Below are positions 11,625 to 40,500 of a stretch of 64,000 bases of DNA, piece after piece. The notes beneath the pieces were generated by a model that was given only the letters and a program-made list of their open reading frames with translations, made no database searches and was not told the origin of the DNA. Within the stretch, counting starts at the first letter, position 1. Every line of letters starts with the position of its first letter. Made by a program: the position numbers and the translations under genes. The DNA comes from Enoplolaimus lenunculus (lineage: Eukaryota > Nematoda > Enoplea > Enoplida > Thoracostomopsidae). The stretch lies in assembly GCA_030248215.1 (NCBI GenBank), contig JASANG010003890.1, positions 186,001 to 250,000 on the forward strand. The letters run 5' to 3'.

Positions 11625-11865
11625 AAAATTTTTCAGTTTACTATCCGTAAACGGTTAAAGAACATGTTGCAGACATTGGATAAAATTAACAAATTAACCA
11701 TTATTTTTGCTACCTCTTTTCGCCTCACTTCCGACTGCACCCTGAAATTACATAATCAATGCCCGTTTTCGTATAAACAAAACGGCCAATATGTAGCATG
11801 GCCGGACCATTTTCGGCAGGAATTAAGCGTATAAAGTGAGAAAGACCAAACCGATATTTTTGAGG
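11625..11865. other. Unannotated intergenic stretch
   Basis: Short open frames only, with no family resemblance; no repeat recognised. Confidence 0.4.
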
Positions 11866-11962
11866 TGGGCAACAGTAGCATAAGCATATTCCTAAGCTTG
11901 ACCTTCAACACAGGATAAGCCTACAAAAAACAGTCCAAAGATTAAACTTCATCTCATGGGCC
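11866..11962 (+). mobile_element. TTAGGC-core MITE, degenerate copy 12
   Basis: Retains GGGCAACAGTAGCATAAGCATATTC-like sequence (positions 11867-11890), a trace of CCTAAG and a right end CATGGGCC. Heavily worn. Confidence 0.5.
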
Positions 11963-12006
11963 AAAACCGCGTTTGTTTCGAAATCACTCATGGTATACGA
12001 ACAAAC

Positions 12007-12190
12007 GGCCCATGTGAAGATCAACCGCGGAACGTTTTTCTGTGGGACTAGAAAAGAGTAAGCTTAAGCTTTAGACTAAATTTTTTACTTGACTTAGGCT
12101 TAGGTTTAGGAATATGCTCATTCTTACACTTAAGCCCAGGCTTAGGAATATGCTTATAATACTGTTCCGCCCCTGTTCTTTACATTGGCC
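12007..12190 (-). mobile_element. TTAGGC-core MITE, copy 13
   Basis: Ends GGCCCATGTGAAGATCAAC and CTGTTCTTTACATTGGCC; two TTAGGC blocks separated by GAATATGCTCATTCTTAC. Confidence 0.85.
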
Positions 12191-12415
12191 GAACAAGCTA
12201 ACCAGAAGCTGCTCGTACAGTAAACAAATCATATTTACTATTATTCTTATAGTCACAAAATTAAGTACACAGATCTATAAAAATACAACGAATCACCGGA
12301 ATACGCCCAGATCCGGTAATGTTCAACCAGATGCCTGTCTCCAGGTGCGAAATAAAATCGAGTTTTAATGCCGTATATAATACGCAGGTCAAAAGTCTTG
12401 GCAATTTCTTATACT

Positions 12416-12835
12416 GTAATGAACCGAATAAGAGGGGGACTGATTTAGGAATGTACTTCCAAACTTAAGCATGATTTAACCTCTTCTCACATTGAGTTGC
12501 CTATAGGCAACTTAGCGCAGTGTATATACGTTAAATAATATATATCGCACCGTGTTTAACAATTGCAACACGTATACATAGTACTAAATCACCACAAGAC
12601 GTGAGAGCCCCCTCGGGCTCGAGCGTCAAGCTCATATAGCTGAGTGGTGATGGTATACGCCTCCCACTCCAGTCACCGGAGTTCAAATCCTAGCATAAAA
12701 GTAGGTCTCAGGGGAAATAGAAAATATTCATGTGAGAAAGGGTTAAAGTTTCGAGCTCAACTTTATTTGGTTCTCGAGTCATTTATACGTTACAGTTAGA
12801 GAAAATTGACAATTATGGACTCTGGTTTCAAAATC
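12416..12835. mobile_element. MITE with TGACCCGAATAAGAGGG end, interrupted and truncated copy
   Basis: Left end TGAACCGAATAAGAGGG, then GGAATGTACTTCCAAAC. After the insertion at 12476-12746 the sequence resumes with TTTCGAGCTCAACTTTATTTGG, matching 13544-13566 of the intact copy at 13300. The right half is missing. Confidence 0.75.
12476..12746. mobile_element. tRNA-like MITE (TTAA target), uninterrupted copy
   Basis: Bounded by TTAACCTCTTCTCACATTG and TGTGAGAAAGGGTTAA. TTAA occurs at both edges, and the matching site in the intact host element (about 13535) has a single TTAA, so it looks like a TTAA target duplication. The tRNA-like part has TAGCTGAGTGGTGATGG as A box and GGAGTTCAAATCC as B box. 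Confidence 0.8.
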
Positions 12836-13299
12836 TGCTCAAAAAATTTGACGAAACCTCACATCTTTGAACATCAAATTCTGCATTACAAATAGCTCAA
12901 GACTTGCCAATCCCTCCTGGAAAATTTCAACCAAGCTTATGGGTCATTGAAAACTCTTGTATGCCCCTTCCGAAACTTTTTTAGCCCCACCCCTCCTACC
13001 AAGGCGAGTTTGCTACGGGCCTGCGTTAAAACACTATGATTTTTAACTAAAGCGCACAAGCCTAAATTGCTAATTAGCATACAAACAATTTACGCTTCAT
13101 TTAAGAAGCCTGATTACCTGAATACGCTGATCAGGTTATAATAAAGATATACTCAGCAAACAGGCCCTATTACAAGTTGCATACATATAAACACAATAAA
13201 GAGCGGCAGTTCTATAAAACAGAGCAACAAACGGATCCTTTCAACTCAAATTACGTCTGACATAAGTTGAATTGCAGTTGCATGACAGACGAACTATAG
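12836..13299. other. Unannotated intergenic stretch
   Basis: Includes a CCCCTTCCGAAACTTTTTTAG...GGCGAGTTTGCTACGGGCC segment (about 12963-13022) that looks like a dispersed repeat end. Nothing else recognised. Confidence 0.4.
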
Positions 13300-13715
13300 T
13301 GACCCGAATAAGAGGGTGGACTGATATTTATTTGGCCTCTCCAGAGGGGACCCTTCTGTTTTATTCGGTTACGGACTGTTATTTATTTTTAACCCACGCT
13401 CCGCCATCCTTCGTTACTGATATATATCCGGTACTGCAACTATCCGTTGAATTCAACGTTTACTTGTCTTGTGTCAATAGGTTGAGCGATAATGCGAAGT
13501 TATATTTAGGAATGTACTTTCAAAATTTAAGTACGCTTTAAAGTTTCGAATTCAAGTTTATTTGGTCCTGGAGTCATTTATGCGCTGCAATTAGGGGTAA
13601 TTAAAATTTATCTACTCTAATTTGGGTTTAGGAACTCTATCCGCTTATGGACTCTTATTAGGGATACGGACTCCTAATGATACCCAAAATGGGGACCCAC
13701 CTCTTATTCGGGTCA
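13300..13715. mobile_element. MITE with TGACCCGAATAAGAGGG ends, intact copy
   Basis: Ends TGACCCGAATAAGAGGGTGG and CCACCTCTTATTCGGGTCA are inverted repeats. About 416 bp, with an 89-codon open frame that has no recognisable family and is probably chance. Confidence 0.8.
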
Positions 13716-14061
13716 AAGTACATACGCATTTATACAATATCAAATCAGATTAATTAGCAATTTAAATAAAGAGTATGAATGAAATGTTTGCGCACAAATA
13801 ACATAAAAAACAATTTGTTCTATGATTTTCATCTGATATCGATTGTGACTCACAAACTACAATAAACTGCAAAAATTTTTCCACGACCCTTAATCCAAGC
13901 TTACAGTAGAGGCGTTACATAAAGATTCTTTGAACAATAAAGCAACGCAAACATAATTGCATAATCATAGTGAGATCGGTCAGTGGCAGTTCCTGAAATT
14001 CCTCAAATTGGGAACCGCAGATATTATACCGAAAAAGGTGCGAGAGAAGCGAGCAAGAACC
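13716..14061. other. Unannotated intergenic stretch
   Basis: AT-rich; no gene or repeat that I can support. Confidence 0.4.
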
Positions 14062-14350
14062 GGCCAATGTAAAGAACAGGGGCGGAACAGTATTATAACC
14101 ATATTCCTAAGCCTAAGCGTAAGAATGAGCATATTCGTAAGCCTATGCCTAAGCGTGAGAATGAGTTTTTCCTAAACGTAAGCCTAAGCCCAAGTCTAAC
14201 CGCAAGAATGAATTTATTCCTCTTAAGCCTTAGCCTAAGCGTAAGAACGAGCATATCCAAAAGTCTAAGACTAAGCCTAAGCCAAGCAAAAAAAAATAGT
14301 CTAAAGCTTAAGCGTTAGAAAACCATTCCGCCCTTGATCTTTACATGGGC
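14062..14350 (+). mobile_element. TTAGGC-core MITE, copy 14
   Basis: Ends GGCCAATGTAAAGAACAG and TGATCTTTACATGGGC with four CCTAAG blocks. It is the last good copy before a ~36 kb stretch that lacks the family. Confidence 0.85.
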
Positions 14351-14649
14351 TCAAGAACCGAACGCAATTTTAGCGTTAAACCTTACTAAAAAATGTTAGC
14401 TCTGATCTTTGTTGCGGGGTCGGAGTCGTGGTGGCTGCCTTGGATCCGCCTCTGCAATGGAAACTTGACGGTGGAAATCGAGAAAGGTCTTACATTTTGT
14501 TGAACAATGCATTTGCAATTGCTTACTCATGCAGGCATGGGTTAAACAAACATCTGGTTAAATGCATATTGGCAAAATACATACATGAATATCAAAACGG
14601 TTCATGGCAAATCATTGTCGAATATAACATGCAAATCGTTTTTTAGTAT
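14351..14649. other. Unassigned open frame between repeats
   Basis: An open frame on the + strand at 14428-14646 reads as plausible protein (AALDPPLQWKLDGGN) but has no supporting splice signals or family match. Left unassigned. Confidence 0.3.
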
Positions 14650-15020
14650 ACTGGCTGGGTTTCTGAAATCGTACTTGAGCATTTACTTTAGTTGTACTTA
14701 AGTAATTACTTAAGTCGTTTACTTATGTAAATACTTGACTTTTTGAACAAAAACAGATAAATGCCGAACGTGAGCCACTGTCACAACAAATAGCAATAGT
14801 TTTGCTTTATATTAAACGAGGCACCATGAATTTACAATTTCAGTCGAACCAAGATCAGCATGCCTGAGCTGCTAATCTGTAATATGTCAAATTTTGTCAG
14901 CAACTTAACTATTTACTTAACTTAAGTGAGCTTTTAACAACGACAAAATGGTTAAGTAATTACTTAGTACGTACTTAAGTACTAAATCGTACTTAAGTAC
15001 GTTTTCAATTCTACGAGACA
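14650..15020. mobile_element. MITE with ACTGGCTGG end, copy 1
   Basis: Left end ACTGGCTGGGTTTCTGAAA, followed by many overlapping TACTTAAGTA and AGTAATTACTTAAG palindromes. Shares this with 25995-26280, which has the complementary right end. The right end is worn here. Confidence 0.65.
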
Positions 15021-15442
15021 CGATATAATACACTCCAGTTTGATTCATTTGCAAAACGCACAGTAGGCATCTTTATTTTTAGCGAACCTACATTTTAGAA
15101 AATGGTCTCATTATGCCGCAAGAAAGTTTTACAACTGACCATCTTTTAAGTACTTTGTATTATAATACTCTTGATACCATATGTGGCTATTGGATTACAG
15201 CACAAAATGGCTAACACAAATAAAATGTCACATAAACAAGAAAAAAATGCTGATTATACTTCAATAACTGTTTCAAACTGAATCGTCTCCTAAAGAATTT
15301 ACTTGTTCACGCTGTATAACGAAAATTGATGATCCATGACAACGTGTTTTCAGGATAAGTTCCCAGTTGTAAAGTTGTTAGCCACCGTTGCCAATCTGCT
15401 TCATTGCACCACACCAACTTTTAAGCAAGCTGATGCTAATGA

Positions 15443-32512
<17,070 letters not shown>

Positions 32513-32585
32513 CTCAGTAAGGATACAAATCTATGTTGCATAAGGAATGCATGTTTTAACTATTATGTTTATTACGATTTGTTCA

Positions 32586-32705
32586 GAAGACCTCCAAAGC
32601 CTGTGATAAGTTGGGTAGGTTAGGACGCGACGGTTTTTAGTTCTGAGTTCTTGCAGCTGAAAATGAGGGGCGTTCTTACGAGGTTTCGATCTCATGACCC
32701 AGGGC
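32586..32705 (-). mobile_element. tRNA-derived SINE, 5'-worn copy
   Basis: On the minus strand: GAGATCGAAACCTCGTAAG, then CCCCTCATTTTCAGCTGC and a tail ending CCTACCCAACTTATCAC. This matches the SINE at 34206-34354 but the tRNA head is too worn to show an A box. It lies about 75-195 bp upstream of the kinase start codon, in its promoter or 5' UTR. Confidence 0.7.
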
Positions 32706-33717
32706 CGACATGTCACAAAGCCCTATTTCATGCACAAGTCTTTGTAGAAAAAATTTGCACTGTCCTGCCGTCCCTTTGGTAGACTATCACTTCCATTTAG
32801 TGATGTTGGTCTGAAAATTTCTGACGTTTTCTTTTGGAATAACATGTCAAATCTTCGTGAACATACTGAAAACCTTTATCCACATTCTGAGTCGGTTACC
32901 ACAAATCTAATTTTGCGAACTGATTCCCACCTATTTGGAAAAGCTTTCCAGCAAAAATTAACATCAAACCTCCAAAATAAACAACAAACCTCTCCCATGA
33001 GCGCGTAGTATATTTGTTCATATAATCTATTTCGATTTCTATTGCGGTAATAGTGTTTGTTTTAAATAGTATTCATCTCACAAGATATAGAAGTAATGTA
33101 CGCGATTTACCCTTATCTCGAACTATTTATTGTTCAAAATTCAACACTTCTATGACTGTGCAGATTAATGTCTTATTGGTTATATCATTGCGAACAATAA
33201 GGAAACGTGTGAATAGGACATTATGCTAAACCGGAAATCCGGTGCACATATATTGTTGTACCATGGCCATGTAATTATAAGAGCATGACTGTAATATAAA
33301 TATGTGAATATGTAATTGCGTCCTGCGCATTAAATTGGCTGAAAACATTTGAGTAAAAAACAAGATAACGACTAGACTTCTGATCAACGATATGCGTCAA
33401 TTTTTAAAAGAGAGGTGTTGCCCGTATTAAAAAACCTCTCGCTGTGTTGCGTATGCTTTCAAATTTCTACAGCATATTCGGAATCTAATACAGATTTTTA
33501 CACTCTTAATGCCCATTAAGCGGGCTAACTATATTCGCTTGCATTCTTAATTTAGTACGATAAATTCGACTAAGTCACTAGCTTGTACAGTTGAACGTGG
33601 TGGCTACAATTAACAAATCTTGGTAATTGCTTAGCTACATATTGATAACAAAGCTCGAAGTCAAACTGCATTTCTTATGTTTTTCGCGGACTGTGTAAAA
33701 TTATAAACTGCAACACT

Positions 33718-34170
33718 TGGCCAGCCCCCCTACTCCGCAAGTCCCGTTATGTTTAAGCCCCCATCTGCAAATCCTCTTATGTTTATATTCAACCCCTCAC
33801 TCGAAAAAACCCATAGGGTAAGTGCTGGACTGGTCAAAAATGGGGATTTTCGACCGATACGAAGGCCGCTATGGTCTGTGTCCTGACTGGTCGTATAACA
33901 CGACAACACGGATTTCCGCGTCCCTACGGCTCGTTTACACCTGTAACACACGGTTTTGATTGCTTTACTGGCGAGCAATATAAATGCAAAAACAATAGGC
34001 AAACATTTTGCTAAAAAAGGACCTTTTGCTCAAAAAATTAAATTTTCAAGAAAACGTAAGTTTTGTTTTCCCTGGTTTAACACGAGGCATTCTCGGAAAG
34101 CTCCCCACTCGGCAAATCGCCCCGGGATAAACCTGGAGGCACCTCTGAAAAAGCCCCCACTCGAGATTGG
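33718..34170. repeat. CCCC-rich repeat-like stretch
   Basis: Repeated phrases such as AAGCCCCCATCTGCAAATC and AAGCCCCCACTCGAGATTG near its two ends suggest a worn element. No clear inverted ends. Confidence 0.35.
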
Positions 34171-34205
34171 GCTAGCGAAATGCCAGGTTATTGAGGTCAA
34201 TATGA

Positions 34206-34354
34206 ACGTTGTGATAAGTTGGGTAGGCTAGGGTACGACAGTGTTTAGTTCTATGTTTTCAGCAGCTGAAAATGAGGGACGCTCCCAGGAGGTTTCGAAC
34301 TCGGATCGACAGATTATCAGTCCAGCGCGCTATCCACTGAGCCACGCCGCCTCA
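34206..34354 (-). mobile_element. tRNA-derived SINE, good copy
   Basis: On the minus strand the head reads GGCGGCGTGGCTCAGTGGAT (A box GTGGCTCAGTGG) and GAGTTCGAAACC (B box), with a loop CTGATAA that would give anticodon GAU (Ile). The tRNA-like head is followed by a ~75 bp body with TTTTCAGCTGCTGAAAA and a tail CCAACTTATCACAACG, so it is a SINE, not a tRNA gene. Confidence 0.8.
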
Positions 34355-34563
34355 CAATCAACTGCTCAGTTTTTCTGTTTTTATGCCTTATAAGGACCTC
34401 AACCTTATACACATGTATCTTGGTTCTTCCATGTTTTTACTGCTGCTGCATATGAAGGCACTACATATGCAGCAGTGATTTTTACCGAAGTACAGCATCA
34501 GCATGAGGTTATAACACAGACTGTCTTTATTGAAAATTTCACTGTATATTAAGAAGTTCGAAT

Positions 34564-37500
34564 ATGTTTCCTTTGTTTCGGTCGTCATTCACTGAATACA
34601 TAACTCAGCAAAGGTATTGTGGAAAGATCAAGGCTGTTATTTTTGATTGGGCAGGTTTGTATTGCAGTGTTTTTGTAAACGTCATATAACATACTGTTTT
34701 TGTTTATGATTTCCTCGGTTGCACTCATTTTGTTTTTAATTGTCCACCGTGGACTGTGGGACACACAACGTTTAAGACGCTTCACTTAGGAATCGGCCAG
34801 ATATCCGGTTCCGGTTTAATATCTGGCAAAAATTGACATCCGTACCTGGTACCAATATCTGGTATAAACCTATGATCCGAATATTTCTGGTTGTGATGTC
34901 AAATATGATAAAACTGTTTTTATTTGTGGAAATGCCACATATTTTCCTGTGGCGTCATTTCAACGTATTTAGAAACCAGTTTTAGCCCAATAGTATCAAG
35001 TGTGCATGTGCTTATCCAATTTCGAAGGGGGTTTCTTTTGTTAACAACTGAAAAAATGCATAAAATCCCGTGGATGAAAATTTTAAAGGGTGAGTTTACA
35101 CCCATGAAACTCAATTGGCTACGTCCTTGCAACTGTATGTTGATTGAAAGCCGGATTTTTAACCAAACTCAAATGACAAATTTTGAATCAGAAAAATCGT
35201 TCGGGGGTTCGTAACTGGGGTGAGATAGGAGTGTAAAGTGCGTTTACATGTTATATACCAGCGATCCGTATATTGGACCTTCCGCTTCGACGGGACACTA
35301 AGATTGCTCAGTGTCACTTTAATCCTTATATATTGTAGTTCCGGTTGAAATGAACAACTGAATGGCGCGGATCTCTCATGTAAGGAAGGGAATTTTATTG
35401 TCAAGAAAAGACCAAGCTCGTTGGTAGGGTGAAGGTAGTTTTATATATGTGTGTAAATAAATACATAACAAGCAGATAGCAGGGCCTTAATTTTACAGGA
35501 ACTGTGGTTGACTATGGTTGTTTTTCACCTACTGGAGTTTTTGTTCAAATATTTGCTGACGAAGGCGTATCGATAACGTCGGATGAAGCTCGAGGGCCAA
35601 TGGGAGTTCACAAGCGGGTATGAGACTGTTTTTATGTTATGTCCACTAGTATATACGTAAATATACTATAACGTCATGTTACGTAACATCGTGGAGTATG
35701 TAGGTATTTTTTGAATGCTGTTTGTGGTCATCTTACTAAGCAAGTGCTTTTTAGAGTACCATATATTTATATATTTAATTTAGTATATTATGTTTAGGCA
35801 TAGCGAAACTCCGAGCGAAGCTCGGAGCTTTAGGAAGCATTTTATGTCTTATACTTAGGGGTAGAAAGGTGGATGTCGTCCATCCGACGGAAATCTCAGG
35901 AACTGCTGAACGGATTTTGATAAACCTTTTTGTTTGAAGGCTTCTTATCCTGGGGATGTTAAACTCGTATGAATATAATGTTTATAAAGTTCCGAAATGA
36001 TAAATGAAAAGTTCGCTTTTAACTACTTATTAGCATATTTGCTTATTTAGTTAAACCTAAATTATGAGTGTTTACATTTTTCGCTATTATTAGAGTTGCA
36101 AAGCGATATTATTTCAGTATTGAAGGGATTTTCGGAGCGAGGATGAATTATCGTTTTTATAATCCTTAGTAGTTAGTACACTGTTTGGCTTTATGGTTTC
36201 AGGCATAGCAAATTTTAACATAGCGGTAGATGGGAACATTTAAAAATTAGTTAGCTAAACGCTAATTAATATATACACATGCTTGTGTTTGTCAGAGTAT
36301 AACACTGTATTCTGTAGGGTTGTTGAATAAGAAACACTTAAATATGTCGCTCAAAACTTTTTATTTTTGCAAATTAGTAGGATACTCGTTAATTGGCAGT
36401 GTACGCCGTGAAGTCTGCCTCTCGCCCCGCAGAAAATTGACCTCAGGCTCCACCTCCTGTAGAATATGTGCCGGAGTTTCCGGCAATTTCGGTAGTGAAA
36501 TTTTGCATTGGTGGTTTTGGTTTTATCTTTTGGTACATTTTGAGCAAAAATGTTCTTATTTCGCAAAAAAATAAGCGTAAAACAAAAGATTTAACTAACA
36601 TCTTGCAGATATTTGCAAAAATTGGCAAATTAGACAATTTCGCCTAAACTCTGGCTTCACCTCTGGCTGCAAGAAATTTTGTTGACCTCCGGCTTCGGCA
36701 TTTTTCACCTTCGGTTGCACGCTGCTAATTAGCATATTAACTGACTATTGAATTTGAGCTTAGTGCCAGGAGATGGGTCCGAGCTGCGCTCAAGTACCAC
36801 TACGACTGGTGCATAGTGTTTTTAATTTAGGTACACATCGAAAAGCTGTTAGAACAGCCTGCGATTTGCCAACGCTGGACCACAGCGCACAACGGACAAC
36901 CTCCAACTTCAAGTGATATTGACCGAATGTACTTCAAGTTTACTCCAGCACAAAAGCAAAGCGTTCGTAGCTACTCCAGTCTTATACCAGGTGAAGAAAC
37001 TTTTATAGGATGGGATTGAACTACAACTTTGTTTGAAAATTTTTGTACATAGTTCATTTTGAAAAAGGAAATATGAGCGGAACACAGAAAATTTTTTGCG
37101 ATTTCTCTACAATGAAATGTCATGTTTCGTTTTTGGGCGTCTATTAATTGATCCGGTAGAAACCTTCGAGATTTAAGATAAAACTTTGAATGTTTTATGC
37201 ATGTTTCACTGGCGTTTCCATAGGTTGCTTAAAAATGAAAGAGGAAAGCCATCTTCTCCTGGGAGAAGCTGAGGGGATGCAAATTATTAACTGAATCGCG
37301 CTTGCGACGGTTGGACAAAGTGAGGGAAGGAAATCAGCTAGAGCAGTCGAAGTGGGCAACTGAAATTTGAAGTGGTACTTCGTACTTGCACTAGGGCAAC
37401 CCTGGTCTGGCTATTTCTGCTATTCAAGGTACAGCCGGATACCAAAAATACCAAAAACCAGGACTGGATACTTCAGTATCCGCCTCCGACAGATGATGGA

Positions 37501-40500
37501 GCAAGATATTATTTTTGGCTTCTCCACAGCGGGGGGCAGCACTTTTCAAAATTTTCATTTTCCCCGGCGAAAATTTTGCCGCCCCTCGGAAAGGCCCCCC
37601 GGCGAATTTTCGGCCGCCCCCAGCAAATTTTTTGCTGGGGGCCCACAGGACTTTTTTAGGTCAAAACTTTTCAATGCTAAAACGTAAAGACCTGTACTTC
37701 TTTTGAGGCGGACATCCGCCAAATATGATTTTATATTACGCTGAGTACTCATAATTTTTGAATAACGTTACAAATACCCGTAGTAACTAATACAATTCAA
37801 TAATGAACTGAAAAAAGCATAATTATATAAAGACCGTTTCAGGCGAGAAATTTTCGTCATGTTGAGCGATGAGTAATCTTCAGTTGAGTTGGAAACACGG
37901 TCAAGAATGAAAAAATAATCCAAAAAGTCTGTTTGCTAAATTTTAAGCCTGCCCCCCAGGACCCCCCAGATCATCTGGGGGCCCCCAGGAAAACTGCCCC
38001 CCAGCATAATCAGCTGCCCCCAGCATAATCAGCTGCCCCCCAGCAAACTCCTGCCCCCAGGAAACGCCCCCGGCGGAAATTTTCAAGCTGTGGAGAAGCC
38101 AGTATTTAACTGTTTATTTCGACAAAAAATTAAATTTAATCATGCTAATATAGTATTTTCTATATATAATTTATATATGACTCAAAGCGAGTTTTAATCA
38201 TTTTGGGTCATTTGTTTTATTTACGTAGTATTGTAATTTACGTAGCTGGTCATTCTTGTACTACAACTGCTATTTACATTCTGCTGTCTGATTGTTACGG
38301 CACTTGTCTGTGTTAGGCGTTGCAATAAATAAACTGCGAACAACTTGCCTCCGGTCTTATGTTTAATGTTTTATTCCTTAGTGACTAGATCGAAAGAATG
38401 GAAAACCTAGAGTATTCCCACGTAACAATGGACAACCTAAAATATTCCCACGAGATAGCATTGAACAGACAAATCACTGTGGTTATATTATAGTGGTTTT
38501 GCAAACATACAAAGTCATACAGTTCATCGTTAATAAATAGTTTGATGACCGTTTAAAGCAATAGCAACAATATTTACGATTCAACTGAGAAATTTGTATT
38601 ATTTGAGCGTTTTCGTTCAATAATTCTTGGTAGGTGTTCGTTTTGATTCTATACGTTTGAATCTGAAGCGATTTGTAATGTTTAAATTATTGGATAAAGA
38701 ATGTACACAGTAAACCACAAAGAATTTTAGTTTTCGATATTGTAAGGATTATTCTAAATGCAGGTTATGGTTTGTTTTACGAAGGCTTCTGACAGTACAT
38801 TTAATAGATGTTTTGATCTTTAGACTATACAGATTAAATTGTTTGGTTTCCTATTTTTACACTGCTTTAGTGTTTTTCCACTGTGTATATATTTAAACGT
38901 AGTAGTTTTTTGTTCCAGGGAGCTAACGGATTTTCGGTTACGATTTACTATCTGGCAAAAATCGCCATCCTACTCTACTCTGGTTCCGGTATTAACTATA
39001 ACCCTACCGGATACTGACAGTTGTGACCCCGAAATATCATACAACAACACTGTTAAGTGTTAACAAGTGGATATTATCAAACATTTTGCTGGCGCTGCAT
39101 TTTATAGCAATTCAGGAAGCTTAAATTTTCTTCACTGAAGTAAAATAACAAAAATCCAAACGGTCGTCAGATCCGATCATACCCTGGGTATAATTCTCAT
39201 GGCAGAAAAGGTGGTCACATTTAGTAATAGAACTTCACATGAAACTTGTGATATATTCTGCTAAGACGGACAAAAATTCACCATGATGGCCAGTTTAAGC
39301 TATATTTACTACAATTTAGTTTATAGTTTGGCTTCACTGTTTTCGGATACATTTATTTGGCTAAAAGGTTTACACCACTTTCAGTAAAGGTGTCAAACGT
39401 AAAAAAAGTAGTAAATAACCCAGATCGTTTCAACTTTGGTGTATACGTTTGTAAGTACAGTAAGTAATTCTTTGCTCTATCCGATGAACTATGCAGACGT
39501 TTAACCGTCACTATTTTGATATTAGTTCTACTGTGATTATGGTGGGCTTCGAAGATCAAAATCTAGCCAGGAGGTAGGGGGATGTGGTGTCAATCCCCTT
39601 TCAAAGTTACGTTATGCCCACAGCATAAGAGTTGACGGATGGCTGATACACCTACTGATGTATAAGAGTAAACTTTTTTGCTTTGCATTTAAGCTGAATT
39701 CTACTCAATACGTAGAAATTTTATCGTTTTGTAATATTAAACGTGCTATATTGCAGTGGAATTATCATTGTGCAAATTTTTGTTTTAGCAGTATTTAAAA
39801 AACTGATTGCCCGGCCAAGCAAGACGTCGCGATTTCAAGGGACTGCTGAAAAAATGGTCATTGTTGCTAATATGGAACTCGGCATGAGCTCTGGCAAAAC
39901 AGCGGCGCAGGCGGCCCATGCGTGTCTTGGGGTCTATCGACACGTTACGAAATTCAACGAAGGCTGTGCGTTTCTAAGCTATTGGATTGCATCTGGTATG
40001 TTTTGTATCCTCAATATCATAAATAAATACAAGAAAAGAGCTTTGTATATACACACACGTGATAAAATGCAGACAAATTTCTGTGTAAGTTGTTCATATT
40101 TGTGTAACTTTGATGTTCTTGAAAGTACGTACAGTTCTTGCGACTGATATTTCGCTCTGCAGTTTCTAGATTAAGCTTAAATGTTTTAGTATACAGTTGT
40201 GTATCTGTGATTGATGACCACTTATAATATTATCATGGGTACTGTTATTTAGGGCAGCCGAAAATTGCATTGCGCGCAAAATCTGCTGTACATATTCGGG
40301 AGCTGGCGGCCAAGGCGAAACATCTAGAATTGCCGCATTATATAGTGCGTGATGCAGGGCGTACGCAAGTGACTGCAAACACGATAACTGCGTTAGCAAT
40401 TGTTGGTCCGAAGCAAACTGTTGACATGGTCACCGGTCGGTTGTCTTTATTGTAAATTGAAATAACCAATCACAAACGAGCGTTTTCATCACGTCGTATC

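Larger units (their letters stand above)
32513..34563. promoter_or_regulatory. Shared upstream region between divergent kinase and phosphonatase genes
   Basis: The two start codons (32512 minus, 34564 plus) face away from each other across about 2.05 kb. Core promoters could not be located by eye. The region holds two related SINE copies (32586-32705, 34206-34354) and a repeat-like CCCC-rich part at 33718-34170. Confidence 0.5.

Noticed and set aside
34280-34354. Functional tRNA-Ile gene
   Set aside because: The head continues into a conserved non-tRNA body shared with 32586-32705, and the cloverleaf is imperfect; it is a SINE.
37367-37752. Overlapping open frames of ~65-106 codons
   Set aside because: They cross the end of a GC-rich MITE on both strands and have no family features.
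39743-39757. Start of PTH2 at the beginning of its open frame
   Set aside because: The frame opens with GTG and an acceptor (TTGCAG) lies inside it; an upstream exon is more likely.
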